Shown here one piece after another: positions 54,287-63,703 of a stretch of 64,000 bases of DNA. Both the position numbers and the translations under genes were made by a program. The stretch's first letter is position 1. The number at the start of each line of letters is the position of its first letter. This stretch comes from Methylocystis sp. IM3 (GTDB lineage: Bacteria > Pseudomonadota > Alphaproteobacteria > Rhizobiales > Beijerinckiaceae), in NCBI RefSeq assembly GCF_038070105.1, contig NZ_JBBPBZ010000002.1, forward strand, positions 1,108,501-1,172,500. Reading direction: 5' to 3'. A model generated the notes under the pieces. That model was not told where the DNA came from, made no database searches, and saw nothing but the letters and a program-made list of their open reading frames with translations.

Positions 54287-57200
54287 ATGCTTGAGCGCCT
54301 GATCCATTTCTCGCTTCGCCAGCGGCTTCTCACCTTCCTCTGCGCGCTGTTCGTCGCCGGCTGGGGCGCGGTGAGCTATCTCAAGCTCCCGATCGACGCC
54401 TTTCCGGACGTCGCGCCGGTGCAGGTGCTCGTCGCCATGCGGGCGCCGGGTCTCACGCCCGAGGAGCTGGAGGCGCGCGTGACCGCGCCCATCGAGATCG
54501 CCGCCAAGGGCATTCCCTCGCTCGTGCGCATGCGTTCGACGACGCGATACTCGGTCACGCTGATCACCTTCGAATTCGCGGAAGGAACCGACATCTACTG
54601 GGCGCGCGCGCAGGTCAATGAGCGCCTCTCCCAGGTTCAGGATCAATTGCCGGACGGCGTCACCGGCGGCCTTGCGCCGATCGTCACGCCGCTCGGCGAG
54701 ATGCTGATGTTCACGCTCGTCGGCGGCGATCTGACGCCGACCGAGCAGCGCGGCCTGCTCGACTGGACGATCCGCCCGGCGATCCGCGGCCTTCCCGGCG
54801 TCGCCGATCTCAACGTGCTCGGCGGCTTCGTGCGCACCTTCGAGGTGGCGCCGTCGCCCGCCGCCATGGCGGCGCGGGGCGTCACCGTGGCCATGCTCGA
54901 AACCGCGCTCTCCAAGAACAACCGCAACGACGGCGCCGGCCGCGTCCGCGACGGCGAGGAGGCGCTGCTGGTGCGCGCCGAGGGTCGGCTGCGGTCGCTC
55001 GAAGACATTCGCTCGGTCGTGATCGAGTCGCGAAAGACCGGCGTCGTGCGCGTCGGCGACGTGGCGGAAGTGCGCTTCGGCGCGTTGCCGCGCAACGGCG
55101 TCGTGACCCGCAATGGGGAGGGCGAGGCTGTCTGGGGGCTGGTGCTGGGCCTGCGCGGCGCGGATGCGCGAACGGTCGTAGACGGCGTCAAGGCGCGCTT
55201 CGCCGAGATCGAGCCGCTGCTGCCCAAGGGCGCGAAAATCGAAATTTTCTACGACCGCAGCGAGCTGATCGGCAAGGCGGTCTGGACCGTGCAGAAAGTG
55301 CTGATCGAGGCCATCGTCCTCGTCGTGATCCTGCTCGCGCTCTTTCTCGGCAATCTGCGCGCCGCGCTCGTCGTCTCCGTCATCCTGCCGCTCGCGGCGC
55401 TCGCGACATTCGGCATCATGCGGCTCTGGGGCCTTTCGGCCAATATCATGTCGCTCGGCGGCCTCGCCATCGCGATCGGCCTCCTCGTCGATTGCGCGGT
55501 GGTCGTCGTGGAGAATGTCGAGCACCGGCTCGCCCACGCCCATGACGCGACGCTCGCCGACCGCATCTTCATGACGCTGGAGGCGACGAGCGAAGTCGCG
55601 ACGCCGCTCGCCTCGGGCGTCGTCATCATCGTCACGGTGTTCCTGCCGCTCCTCTCTCTCGAGGGTCTCGAAGGCCGGCTCTTTGCGCCGGTGGCGCTCA
55701 CCATCGCCTTCGCGCTCGGCTCGGCGCTTGTTCTGTCGCTGACCGTGGTGCCGGCGTTGAGCGCGTCGCTCCTGCGCCCCGGCGCGGCGGACGAGCCCTG
55801 GCTCGTGCGCAAGATCGCGGCGATTTACGAGCCTTTGCTCGAGATCGCCCTGGCGCGGCCGCTGGCGGTGGGCGGCGTCGCGATCCTCGGCCTCGTCGTC
55901 GCGGGCCTGGCCTTCTCGCGCATCGGCCAGACCTTCATGCCGGTGATGGACGAGGGGACGCCGGTCATCACCGTGCGCAAGCATCCCACGATCAGCGTCG
56001 CCGTGGCGGCGGAGACCGACAAGCTGATCCAGCGCCAGATCATGGAGAAAATGCCGGAAGTGAAAGGCATGATGGCCCGCGCCGGCGCCGACGAATTGGG
56101 CATTGATCCCGTCGGGCTCAACGAGACGGATAATTTCCTCACGCTCGCTCCGCAGAAAGAGTGGCGCGGGCACGGCATGGACTGGCTCGTGGGCGAAATC
56201 CGCCAGGTCCTCGACGCCATTCCCGGCATTTCATACGCGTTTTCGCAGCCGATCGACATGCGCGTGCAGGAGATGATCATCGGCGCGCGCGGCGACGTGG
56301 TCGTGAAGATCTTTGGCGACGACATCAACGAACTCAACCGCCTGACCCGCGAGGTGACGGCGGAGCTCAAGAAAATCCCCGGCGCGCGCGATGTGTTCGG
56401 ACTCCAGAACGACGGCATGCGCTATCTCACCGCGCGCGTCGACCGGCTGGCGGCCGGGCGCTTCGGCCTCAACGCCGGCGAGATTCAGGACGCCCTGCGC
56501 GTCTGGGTCGACGGTCAGCAGGTCGGCATCGTGCTCGAAGGCCCGATCCGCACGCCGCTCGTCATTCGCGGCTCCGAAACCTCGCGGCGGTCGTCGGTCG
56601 ATTTCGCGCGCCTGCCCATGGTCTCCAACGACGGCAAGGTCGTGGAGCTCTCCCAGCTTGCCGAGGTGCAGGCGGAGAACGGCCCCATCCAGGTCATCCG
56701 CGAGGATGGCCGTCGCTTCGCGACCGTCCTCGCCAATGTCGAGGGGCGCGATCTCGTCGGCTTCGTGGACGAAGCGAAAGCCGCCGTCGCGCGGCATGTG
56801 AAGACGCCCAAGGGCTACAGCTATCAATGGGGCGGGCAGTTCGAGAACCAGCAACGCGCCTCCGCGCGGCTCGCCATCGTCGTGCCCATCGCTTTGGCGC
56901 TGATTTTCCTCTTGCTCTATTTCACATTCAACTCCGCGCTGCAGGCGACGCTCGTCTTCTGCAACGTGCCTTTCGCCGCGATCGGCGGCATTCTCGGGCT
57001 CTGGCTCTCGGGCGAATTCCTCTCGGTTCCGGCGTCGGTCGGCTTCATCGCGCTCATCGGCATCGCCGTGCTGAATGGCGTGGTGCTGATCTCCTACATC
57101 AACAAGCTGGTCTCGGAGGGGAACCGCACGACCCGCGAAGCCGTCGTCGAGGGCGCGCGGCGGCGCATGCGCCCTGTCATGCTGACCGCGACCATCGCGG

Positions 57201-57400
57201 CCTTCGGCCTCATTCCCTTCCTCTTCGCCACGGGGCCGGGCGCCGAGATTCAGCGCCCGCTCGCCATCGTCGTGATCGGCGGGCTGATTTCCGCGACCGC
57301 GCTGACGCTCGTGCTGTTGCCGATCCTCTATGATCGCGCCGTCGGCTGGCGTCTGCGCGCCAAACGCAACCGCCTCGCCCATCGCATGGTCCGTACATGA
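54287..57400 (+). CDS. RND efflux permease, CzcA/CusA-like
   Basis: Inner-membrane proton-driven pump (1037 residues, about 12 helices). Landmarks: IHFSLRQRLLTFLCALFVAG (TM1), DAFPDVAPVQVLVAMRAPGL, the large periplasmic loops and the C-terminal FATGPGAEIQRPLAIVVIGG. In TM4 the motif reads AIAIGLLVDCAVVVVENVEH: the Asp and Glu of the proton relay are present, but the first Asp of the Zn/Co/Ni-type DFG-x3-DG signature is absent and a Cys follows the conserved Asp. The substrate metal or compound is therefore uncertain. Overlaps the outer-membrane channel gene by four bases (ATGA). Confidence 0.92.
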   Translation: MLERLIHFSLRQRLLTFLCALFVAGWGAVSYLKLPIDAFPDVAPVQVLVAMRAPGLTPEELEARVTAPIEIAAKGIPSLVRMRSTTRYSVTLITFEFAEGTDIYWARAQVNERLSQVQDQLPDGVTGGLAPIVTPLGEMLMFTLVGGDLTPTEQRGLLDWTIRPAIRGLPGVADLNVLGGFVRTFEVAPSPAAMAARGVTVAMLETALSKNNRNDGAGRVRDGEEALLVRAEGRLRSLEDIRSVVIESRKTGVVRVGDVAEVRFGALPRNGVVTRNGEGEAVWGLVLGLRGADARTVVDGVKARFAEIEPLLPKGAKIEIFYDRSELIGKAVWTVQKVLIEAIVLVVILLALFLGNLRAALVVSVILPLAALATFGIMRLWGLSANIMSLGGLAIAIGLLVDCAVVVVENVEHRLAHAHDATLADRIFMTLEATSEVATPLASGVVIIVTVFLPLLSLEGLEGRLFAPVALTIAFALGSALVLSLTVVPALSASLLRPGAADEPWLVRKIAAIYEPLLEIALARPLAVGGVAILGLVVAGLAFSRIGQTFMPVMDEGTPVITVRKHPTISVAVAAETDKLIQRQIMEKMPEVKGMMARAGADELGIDPVGLNETDNFLTLAPQKEWRGHGMDWLVGEIRQVLDAIPGISYAFSQPIDMRVQEMIIGARGDVVVKIFGDDINELNRLTREVTAELKKIPGARDVFGLQNDGMRYLTARVDRLAAGRFGLNAGEIQDALRVWVDGQQVGIVLEGPIRTPLVIRGSETSRRSSVDFARLPMVSNDGKVVELSQLAEVQAENGPIQVIREDGRRFATVLANVEGRDLVGFVDEAKAAVARHVKTPKGYSYQWGGQFENQQRASARLAIVVPIALALIFLLLYFTFNSALQATLVFCNVPFAAIGGILGLWLSGEFLSVPASVGFIALIGIAVLNGVVLISYINKLVSEGNRTTREAVVEGARRRMRPVMLTATIAAFGLIPFLFATGPGAEIQRPLAIVVIGGLISATALTLVLLPILYDRAVGWRLRAKRNRLAHRMVRT

Positions 57401-58698
57401 GACGCGTGGCGCTCTTCGTCGCCGCCGCGCTTTGCGCGCCTGCCGCCCCGGTGCTCGCGGGGCCGAAGGCGCGCGGCGCAGTGACGGTTAAGGGCGATCA
57501 GCCTGTCGAGAAGCGGGGCAAGAAGCCACTCGGCCATCAGCTCGTGCGCCATCTCGACATGGCCGTGGCGATCGACGCGCAGAGCGTCGGGCTCGCGGCC
57601 CAGCTCGGCGCGGTGACCTCGCGCTACGCCACGACGCGCTCGATCTCGCCGGGGTCGCCCTATCTGGGGAGCACGCAGCGCAACGCGGTCGCGGGAAATC
57701 TGCGAAATTACAATGAAACGGAGGTCGAGGCCGGCCTGCCGCTGTGGCTGCCCGGCCAGCGCGACGCCATGGAGACGACAGTCGCCACGGGCGCCATAGA
57801 GGTGGAGGAGCGCATCGCTTTGCGGCGCCTCGATGTCGCGGGCCTGTTGCGCGACGCCTGGTGGAACGCCCAGCGCGCCGTGCGGGAGGCGGGCGTGGCG
57901 CGCAATCGCGTGGCGACGGCGCGCGAGATCGGCGCCGACATGACGCGGCGCGTGGAGCTCGGCGACGCGGCCGAGGCCGACGCGCTGCTCGCGAAGAACG
58001 AACTGCTCGCCGCCGAAACGGAGCTCGCGCAGGCGGAGGGCGCGGAAAAAGTGGCGCGGGTGAACTATCAGGCGCTCACCGGCGGCGCGCCGCCCGACGG
58101 AACGCTCGAAACCCTGAAGCCCGCCGGCGACATCGAGGATCATCCGGCGCTGCGCACGCCGATCGCGGCGCTCCGCCGCGCCGAAGCTCAGGCCCAGCTC
58201 GTCGAGGCGACGCCGATCGAGAGCCCCGACGTCGCCGTCTTTGGGCGGCAGGAGCACAACCGGCAATATTCGACCGACCTCTCGCAGCCGATCACCGATC
58301 AGCTCACCAACGCCACCACGGTCGGCGTTCGCCTCCGCATCCCTCTACCGACGGACGGGCGCCAGGAGCCGAGGCGCGCAGAGGCCTACGCCGAAATGAC
58401 TCGCGCGCGGGCGGATTATGAAAAGGCCAAGCGCGTCGTGCTCGCCGACATTGCCGCGGCCCGCGCCAATCTCGCCGCCGCGCGCCGCGCCGCGGGATTG
58501 GCCGACAAGCGGCTCGCCGTGGCCAACGAACAGTTCGAACTGTCGCGCAAATCCTTTGCGCTGGGCGAAATCGGCGGTCTCGACTTTTACCGGATCCGCC
58601 AGCTTCAGCTCGACGCCCAGCGGGCCCAGGCGGCGACGACGGTCGCCGTCGGCGCGGCGATCTCGCGCCTCAATCAGGCGCAGGGCTATGCGCCCTGA
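57397..58698 (+). CDS. TolC-family outer-membrane channel of the RND system
   Basis: A 433-residue exported protein (signal peptide ending PVLAGP, about residue 21) with the two helical-hairpin repeats of TolC/CzcC proteins, e.g. RRVELGDAAEADALLAKNEL and LSRKSFALGEIGGLDFYRIR. It completes the tripartite pump. The gene order is adaptor, pump, channel, unlike the common channel-adaptor-pump order of czcCBA. Its stop codon directly abuts the opposite-strand hydrolase stop. Confidence 0.9.
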   Translation: MRRVALFVAAALCAPAAPVLAGPKARGAVTVKGDQPVEKRGKKPLGHQLVRHLDMAVAIDAQSVGLAAQLGAVTSRYATTRSISPGSPYLGSTQRNAVAGNLRNYNETEVEAGLPLWLPGQRDAMETTVATGAIEVEERIALRRLDVAGLLRDAWWNAQRAVREAGVARNRVATAREIGADMTRRVELGDAAEADALLAKNELLAAETELAQAEGAEKVARVNYQALTGGAPPDGTLETLKPAGDIEDHPALRTPIAALRRAEAQAQLVEATPIESPDVAVFGRQEHNRQYSTDLSQPITDQLTNATTVGVRLRIPLPTDGRQEPRRAEAYAEMTRARADYEKAKRVVLADIAAARANLAAARRAAGLADKRLAVANEQFELSRKSFALGEIGGLDFYRIRQLQLDAQRAQAATTVAVGAAISRLNQAQGYAP

Positions 58699-59565
58699 TC
58701 AGGGACAGGCGTCGAGGAACGCCATGATGCGCGCAAGGGTCGGCTGATCGAGGAGCAGCGGCGCATGGCCCTGTCCCGGCACGGTATGACGCTCGAGGAG
58801 CGGCGCGCGTCGGGCCATTTCGTTGAAGACGTCCTGAGAAAGAATATCGCTTGTCTCGCCGCGCAGGGCGAGGATCGGGACTTTCGACAGCGTCGCGAAG
58901 GGCTCCCAGAATTCCTCGAATTCCGCGTCCGGCGTGACGGCGTCGAGCGTGTGGTTGAGCGCCGGATCATAGCGGAGCTCGACTCGCCCCTCCGTCTCGA
59001 CGAAGGTCTGGCGCGCATAGATCTCCCATTCCTCGGCGCTGACGCCCGTGAATTGCGGCGCGGCCGTCATGCGCATGAGCGCGATCGCCTCGGCGAGCCG
59101 CGAGAGCGGCGGCAGCTTGCCGACATAGCGCTTGATGCGCAGAAGCCCGTCCTTCTCGATCTTCGGGCCGATGTCGTTGAGAATCGCCGCGCGCACCAGC
59201 GAGGGCCGCGCCTGCGCGATGCGCATCGTATGCAGCCCGCCGCGCGACGTGCCGAGAAAAACCGCCTGCGTCACGCCGGCCTCGACGAGAACCGTGAAAA
59301 TATCGTCCTGCTCGACATCGAGATCGTAACGGCGCCAGTCCTTGTCCCACGCCGATCGCCCGCGCCCGCGATAATCGAGCGCGAGCACCCGCCGCTCCCG
59401 CGCGGCCTCGGCCACGCGCCAGAAATCATCGGCCGTGCGCGCGAGGCCCGGCAGGCAGACGAGCGGCAGGCGCGCCGCATCCGGCGCCGGGTAATCGAGA
59501 TAATGCAGACGGAGACCGTCGGCGGCGGCGACGAAACGGCTTTCGGCGGGACGGGTCGAGCTCAA
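58699..59565 (-). CDS. alpha/beta hydrolase
   Basis: Cytoplasmic hydrolase of the alpha/beta fold (288 residues). It has LPLVCLPGLARTADDFW (oxyanion region), the nucleophile elbow GTSRGG in AVFLGTSRGGLHTM, the acid after VPILALRGETSDIL and the catalytic His in VPGQGHAPLL. The start is TTG 59565 with AAGGGAG upstream, which gives the usual beginning; an upstream extension to 59796 would cross the neighbouring gene. The substrate is unknown. Confidence 0.85.
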   Translation of the reverse strand: MSSTRPAESRFVAAADGLRLHYLDYPAPDAARLPLVCLPGLARTADDFWRVAEAARERRVLALDYRGRGRSAWDKDWRRYDLDVEQDDIFTVLVEAGVTQAVFLGTSRGGLHTMRIAQARPSLVRAAILNDIGPKIEKDGLLRIKRYVGKLPPLSRLAEAIALMRMTAAPQFTGVSAEEWEIYARQTFVETEGRVELRYDPALNHTLDAVTPDAEFEEFWEPFATLSKVPILALRGETSDILSQDVFNEMARRAPLLERHTVPGQGHAPLLLDQPTLARIMAFLDACP

Positions 59566-59624
59566 GGCGGTGGACTCCCTTTTTGGGGTGTTTCTACCGC
59601 GACCGGCGCGGTGATCAACTGCGA

Positions 59625-60194
59625 TCAGGAAGCCTTGCCCTCGCCGGACTGGCCGGGCGGGTTCTTCTGGGCCGCCGCCGGGGGCGGCGCCGGCGGCTTC
59701 GGGGGCCAGTCGGGCGGCTGAACGCCGGCGTTCAGAATAGCGGTGCGCATGGCTCTTCCGGCCGCCCATCTGTCCGTCGTCCGCGTGTTGCGCCAAATCT
59801 CTGCGAATTCGTCGATCTGCGGCCAGATGATGTCGATATAGGCTTCCTTGTAGGCTGTCCGTTTTTCCGTCACGTAGAAGAACGGCCAGTGCATGTTGGC
59901 GAAGGAAACGATGAACTGCTCCTCATAGTTCGGGTAGAGCTTCTTCTCCGACCACATTTTCAGCGAGCGGACGCCTTCGTTGATATGCCAGAAATGCGTC
60001 CATTTGATTTCCCCCGTCCGGGGATCGTCGGCAAGATTGATCCTGTCTGCCGTTTCCTGAATGGCTCTTTCCACCACCGTCGAGATGCTTTGTCCCTTGC
60101 ATCTGGCGACGAAATCCACAAGGAAGCGCGTCGCCGGGTCCATGCGCATGGAAAGGACCTCGCTTTTCGCGCCTTTTTTCGTGTCTCTCGCCAT
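59625..60194 (-). CDS. hypothetical protein with ribbon-helix-helix-like N-terminus
   Basis: Unrecognised 189-residue protein. Residues about 10-50 (SEVLSMRMDPATRFLVDFVA, then RCKGQSISTVVERAIQETAD) resemble a ribbon-helix-helix DNA-binding unit. Residues 60-150 form an aromatic-rich domain (WTHFWHINEGVRSLKMWSEK, FANMHWPFFYVTEKRTAYKE), and the tail is Pro-rich. A GGCGGGCGGGA site precedes the ATG. It resembles antitoxin or phage-type regulators only at the N-terminus, and no toxin gene is adjacent. It is upstream of the hydrolase on the same strand. Confidence 0.68.
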   Translation of the reverse strand: MARDTKKGAKSEVLSMRMDPATRFLVDFVARCKGQSISTVVERAIQETADRINLADDPRTGEIKWTHFWHINEGVRSLKMWSEKKLYPNYEEQFIVSFANMHWPFFYVTEKRTAYKEAYIDIIWPQIDEFAEIWRNTRTTDRWAAGRAMRTAILNAGVQPPDWPPKPPAPPPAAAQKNPPGQSGEGKAS

Positions 60195-60356
60195 TCCCGC
60201 CCGCCAGCGACTTCGATGTGTGGATGATGCTACACAAAGCTGGTTCGAGCCCGGCGCCGTCCTTTTCTTGACTTCGTAGCGCCGAGCGGCGAGTTTGCGC
60301 GCGCGAAGCCGCCCCCGGCTGCCCGAAGGCTTTCAAGCAAGGAATCCCCCTCGTCC

Positions 60357-61322
60357 ATGCGCTCCTATCTCGACTTCGAAAAGCCCGTCGCCGAACTCGA
60401 AACCAAGGTGGAGGAGCTGCGCACGCTGGCCGAGAAAGGCGAAGGGGTGTCTATCGCCGAGGAGCTGACCAAGCTCGAGGCGAAGGCCGCCAAGGCGCTC
60501 GCGGATCTCTATGCGGGCCTGACGCCCTGGCAGAAGATTCAGGTCGCGCGCCATCCCCAGCGGCCGCATTTCTCGGATTACGTCAAGCAGCTCGTCACCG
60601 AATTCACGCCGCTCGCCGGCGACCGCTTCTTCGGCGAGGATTCGGCCATCGTCGGCGGCTTCGGCCGCTTCCGGGGGGAGCCGGTCTGCATCATCGGTCA
60701 GGAGAAGGGCTCCGACACGGCGAGCCGCCTGCACCACAATTTTGGCATGGCGCGCCCCGAGGGATATCGCAAGGCCGTTCGCCTCATGGAGCTCGCCGAC
60801 CGTTTCGGCCTGCCGGTTATCTCGCTCGTCGATACCGCCGGCGCCTTTCCGGGCATCGACGCCGAGGAGCGCGGCCAGGCCGAGGCCATCGCCCGCTCGA
60901 CGGACGCCTCGCTTCAGCTTGGCGTCCCCAATGTCGCGGTCGTGGTGGGGGAGGGCGGCTCGGGCGGGGCCATCGCCATCGCGGCCGCCAACAAGGTGCT
61001 GATGCTCGAGCACGCGGTTTACACCGTCGCCTCGCCCGAGGCGTCGGCCTCGATCCTGTGGCGCGATTCGGCCAGGGCGCAGGACGCCGCGACCAGCATG
61101 AAGATCACCGCGCAGGATCTGCTGAAATTCGGGATCATCGACCTGATCGTCGCGGAGCCTGCGGGCGGCGCCCATCGTGATCCCGCCGCCGCCATTGCTG
61201 CCGTCGGCGACGCGGTCTCGCTGGAGCTTTCGCGCCTGACCAATCTGTCGCGCGAGCAGTTGCGTCACGCCCGCGCCGAAAAGTTTCTCAATATGGGGCG
61301 CAAGCTCGACGAGAAGCGTTAA
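60357..61322 (+). CDS. accA: acetyl-CoA carboxylase carboxyltransferase subunit alpha
   Basis: Transfers the carboxyl group from biotin to acetyl-CoA in fatty-acid synthesis, together with AccD. The 321 residues begin YLDFEKPVAELETKVEEL and include GEDSAIVGGFGRFRGEPVCI, LISLVDTAGAFPGIDAEERG-type core (PVISLVDTAGAFPGIDAEER) and GEGGSGGAIAIAAANKVLML. It is complete. The region before it (60195-60356) has no gene. Confidence 0.96.
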   Translation: MRSYLDFEKPVAELETKVEELRTLAEKGEGVSIAEELTKLEAKAAKALADLYAGLTPWQKIQVARHPQRPHFSDYVKQLVTEFTPLAGDRFFGEDSAIVGGFGRFRGEPVCIIGQEKGSDTASRLHHNFGMARPEGYRKAVRLMELADRFGLPVISLVDTAGAFPGIDAEERGQAEAIARSTDASLQLGVPNVAVVVGEGGSGGAIAIAAANKVLMLEHAVYTVASPEASASILWRDSARAQDAATSMKITAQDLLKFGIIDLIVAEPAGGAHRDPAAAIAAVGDAVSLELSRLTNLSREQLRHARAEKFLNMGRKLDEKR

Positions 61323-61478
61323 GGTAAATGCGTAAAAAGCTCTTGTTCCAACCCCTCCAGAGGCGCCACGAACACTTTGTCGCCCAATGTTGGGACTAAG
61401 CAGCCAGATGGGCTGGGAGGCCCTCGCCCGTCGGCTTGCGTGAGCGGCGGGCAGGGACGCTGAAGGGAGCTCGAGAGC

Positions 61479-62669
61479 ATGACATACCGGGTCCTGAAGC
61501 CGGCCGTATCGGCCGCCGCCTTCGCCGCGCTGTCTCTTGTCGCGCTCTCACTTGCCGCCTGCCAGGACAGCGGATTGTCCCATCGCTCCCTCGCGCCGAT
61601 CCCGCGCGAGACCCTCGCCCTCATGGAGAAAGTCGGCGCCAGCAAGGAATCGCCCATGCTGATCCGCGCCTACAAGAAAGAGGCCGAGCTCGAGATCTGG
61701 AAGATGGGCGCCGACGGCAAATACGTCCATCTCAAGACCTATCCCATGTGCCGCTGGTCGGGCCAGCTCGGACCCAAGACGCGCGAGGGCGACCGTCAGG
61801 TGCCGGAGGGCTTCTATTCGATCAGCCCGGCGCAGATGAATCCCAATTCGTCCTATTATCTGTCCTTCAACGTCGGCTATCCCAACCAGCTCGACAGGGC
61901 GCTGGGCCATACCGGCGGCACCATCATGGTGCACGGCGCCTGCTCCTCGGCGGGCTGCTTCTCCATGACGGACGCGCAGATCGCCGAAATCTACGCCGTC
62001 GCGCGCTCCTCCTTCGAGGGCGGCCAGCGCTCGATTCAGATGCAGTCGTTTCCATTCCGCATGACAGCGGACAATTTGGCCAAGCACCGGCTCGACCCCA
62101 ACATCGGTTTCTGGAAGAACCTCAAGGAAGGCAGCGACCACTTCGAGGTGACGAAGGAGGAGCCGCAGGTCGCCTTCTGTGGCCGTCGCTATGTCTTCAA
62201 CGCCGAATCGGACGGGCATCTGGATCCGCTTTCCGCCTGTCCGCCGCTCAGGCAGGACCCCGAGATCGTCGCCAGCGTCTCCGCCAAGGCCGCGAAGGAC
62301 GAGGCGAAAATTGCCGAGCTTTCGCAGGAGGTGAAGCCGGTGCGCGTCGTGTATCAGGACGGCGGCATGCATCCGAGCTTCCTTTCCAAGGTCGCCGAGA
62401 CGAGCCGGCCCGAGGCGGTCGCGCCGCCGGAGGAGATCGCGCTCGAGGACAAGGCGGCGCGCGGCGGCAAGCCTGCGCCGCTCGCCGCGAAATCGCCGGT
62501 CGTGACCATGGCCGCCGCCAAGGCGGCGACGCCGGCCCGCCCGGCGGAAACGACGAGCGTCGCGCGGGCGCTGTCGACGGATACGCGCCGGGACATGTCG
62601 GCGCTCGCCGCCACCGCCGACGATGGTCCGACGTCTTCGATCAAGCGGGCGCTGAAGCTGAAGAAATAG
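61479..62669 (+). CDS. L,D-transpeptidase family lipoprotein (YafK-like)
   Basis: A 396-residue lipoprotein with a signal peptide and lipobox SLAAC (Cys at about residue 28). The YkuD domain follows: LIRAYKKEAELEIWKMGADG, QVPEGFYSISPAQMNPNSSY and the catalytic motif IMVHGACSSAGCFSMTD with His and Cys. The C-terminal 150 residues are Ala/Glu/Pro-rich and probably disordered. It is expected to modify peptidoglycan or attach lipoproteins to it. It is the second L,D-transpeptidase-family gene in the window; the first is at 15560. Confidence 0.9.
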   Translation: MTYRVLKPAVSAAAFAALSLVALSLAACQDSGLSHRSLAPIPRETLALMEKVGASKESPMLIRAYKKEAELEIWKMGADGKYVHLKTYPMCRWSGQLGPKTREGDRQVPEGFYSISPAQMNPNSSYYLSFNVGYPNQLDRALGHTGGTIMVHGACSSAGCFSMTDAQIAEIYAVARSSFEGGQRSIQMQSFPFRMTADNLAKHRLDPNIGFWKNLKEGSDHFEVTKEEPQVAFCGRRYVFNAESDGHLDPLSACPPLRQDPEIVASVSAKAAKDEAKIAELSQEVKPVRVVYQDGGMHPSFLSKVAETSRPEAVAPPEEIALEDKAARGGKPAPLAAKSPVVTMAAAKAATPARPAETTSVARALSTDTRRDMSALAATADDGPTSSIKRALKLKK

Positions 62670-62735
62670 CGGGCGGGCGTCGCTTCGCCGGCGCGCGCGA
62701 GGCTTTTCCTGGCGACCGCCCTGCCGCATTTGCCC

Positions 62736-62764
62736 TTGCGGAACGCAAAGGGAACGTCTAAGAA
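62736..62764 (+). promoter_or_regulatory. candidate lexA promoter
   Basis: TTGCGG (62736-62741), a 17-base spacer and TAAGAA (62759-62764) make a sigma-70 like promoter; the first SOS box lies in the spacer, an ideal place for repression. Confidence 0.55.
62741..62755 (-). promoter_or_regulatory. SOS box 1 upstream of lexA
   Basis: GAAC-GCAAAGG-GAAC is the complement of the alphaproteobacterial LexA operator GTTC-N7-GTTC, with both halves perfect, 79 bases before the lexA start. Confidence 0.85.
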
Positions 62765-62766
62765 TC

Positions 62767-62781
62767 GTTCATGATTTGTTT
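62767..62781 (+). promoter_or_regulatory. SOS box 2 upstream of lexA (one mismatch)
   Basis: GTTC-ATGATTT-GTTT differs from GTTC-N7-GTTC at one base and starts 12 bases after box 1 ends, in the opposite orientation. Confidence 0.5.
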
Positions 62782-62833
62782 GTAACGCGCGACTGCTCTC
62801 AAGGGGCTGTCACCGTGGCGACAGGGGCGTTCC

Positions 62834-63544
62834 ATGCTGACGAAAAAGCAGAGCGATCTGCTGCGTTTCATTCATGAGCGGCTAAAGGAATCGGGCGTTC
62901 CGCCCTCTTTCGACGAGATGAAGGACGCGCTCGATCTGCGATCCAAATCCGGCATCCATCGGCTCATTCTCGCCCTCGAGGAGCGGGGCTTCATCCGCCG
63001 TCTGCCCAATCGCGCCCGTGCGCTCGAAGTGCTGCGTCTGCCCGAGTCCGCGACGCCCAGGGGCGGCGCCGGCTCCCGTGGGGGCAAATTTGCGCCAGCG
63101 GTGATTCAGGGCAATCTCGGTCGCGTCCGCCCACTGAGCGAACGCGAGGAGTCGGGCAATCAACCGGTGGCGATCCCCGTCATGGGGCGCATCGCGGCGG
63201 GCACGCCGATCTCGGCTATTCAGAGCCGCAGCCATACGATCAGCATGCCGCCCGACATGCTCTCGAATGGGGAGCATTTCGCGCTCGAGGTGCGCGGCGA
63301 TTCGATGATCGAGGCCGGCATTCTCGATGGCGACACGGTCGTCATCAAGAAGCAGGATCACGCGGACTCGGGCGACATCGTCGTGGCGCTGATCGAGGAC
63401 GAGGAGGCGACGCTGAAGCGGCTGCGCAAGCGCGGCGCCTCCATCGCGCTGGAAGCGGCCAATCCCGCCTATGAGACCCGGATTTTTGGCCCCGACAAGG
63501 TGCGAATCCAGGGCAAGCTCGTCAGCCTGTTGCGGAAATATTGA
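62834..63544 (+). CDS. lexA: SOS repressor LexA
   Basis: Represses DNA-damage genes until RecA triggers its self-cleavage. The N-terminal winged helix begins [20 protein letters not shown]; the cleavage site Ala122-Gly123 is in GRIAAGTPI; the catalytic Ser157 is in RGDSMIEAG and the Lys about 195 in [10 protein letters not shown]. 236 residues, the usual alphaproteobacterial length with an extended linker. Two SOS boxes upstream indicate autoregulation. It converges with comEC. Confidence 0.97.
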   Translation: MLTKKQSDLLRFIHERLKESGVPPSFDEMKDALDLRSKSGIHRLILALEERGFIRRLPNRARALEVLRLPESATPRGGAGSRGGKFAPAVIQGNLGRVRPLSEREESGNQPVAIPVMGRIAAGTPISAIQSRSHTISMPPDMLSNGEHFALEVRGDSMIEAGILDGDTVVIKKQDHADSGDIVVALIEDEEATLKRLRKRGASIALEAANPAYETRIFGPDKVRIQGKLVSLLRKY

Positions 63545-63703
63545 ACCTTTCCCTCTGATTTACAGGGATAGTCATATCGGCTCTGAAGGGGTTCGCCCAT
63601 CCCGCTTCTCGCGGGCGGACGACGTGAGGCGGGCGGGGCGGCTCCGCTCCCTCGCAAACCCCGTCGTTTTGACTGGGACGCGACGCTTTCGCGCCGCTGT
63701 GGT

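Noticed and set aside
60225..60262. tRNA-like T-loop sequence (GGTTCGAGCCC)
   Set aside because: The flanking bases do not form a T-stem, acceptor stem or anticodon arm.
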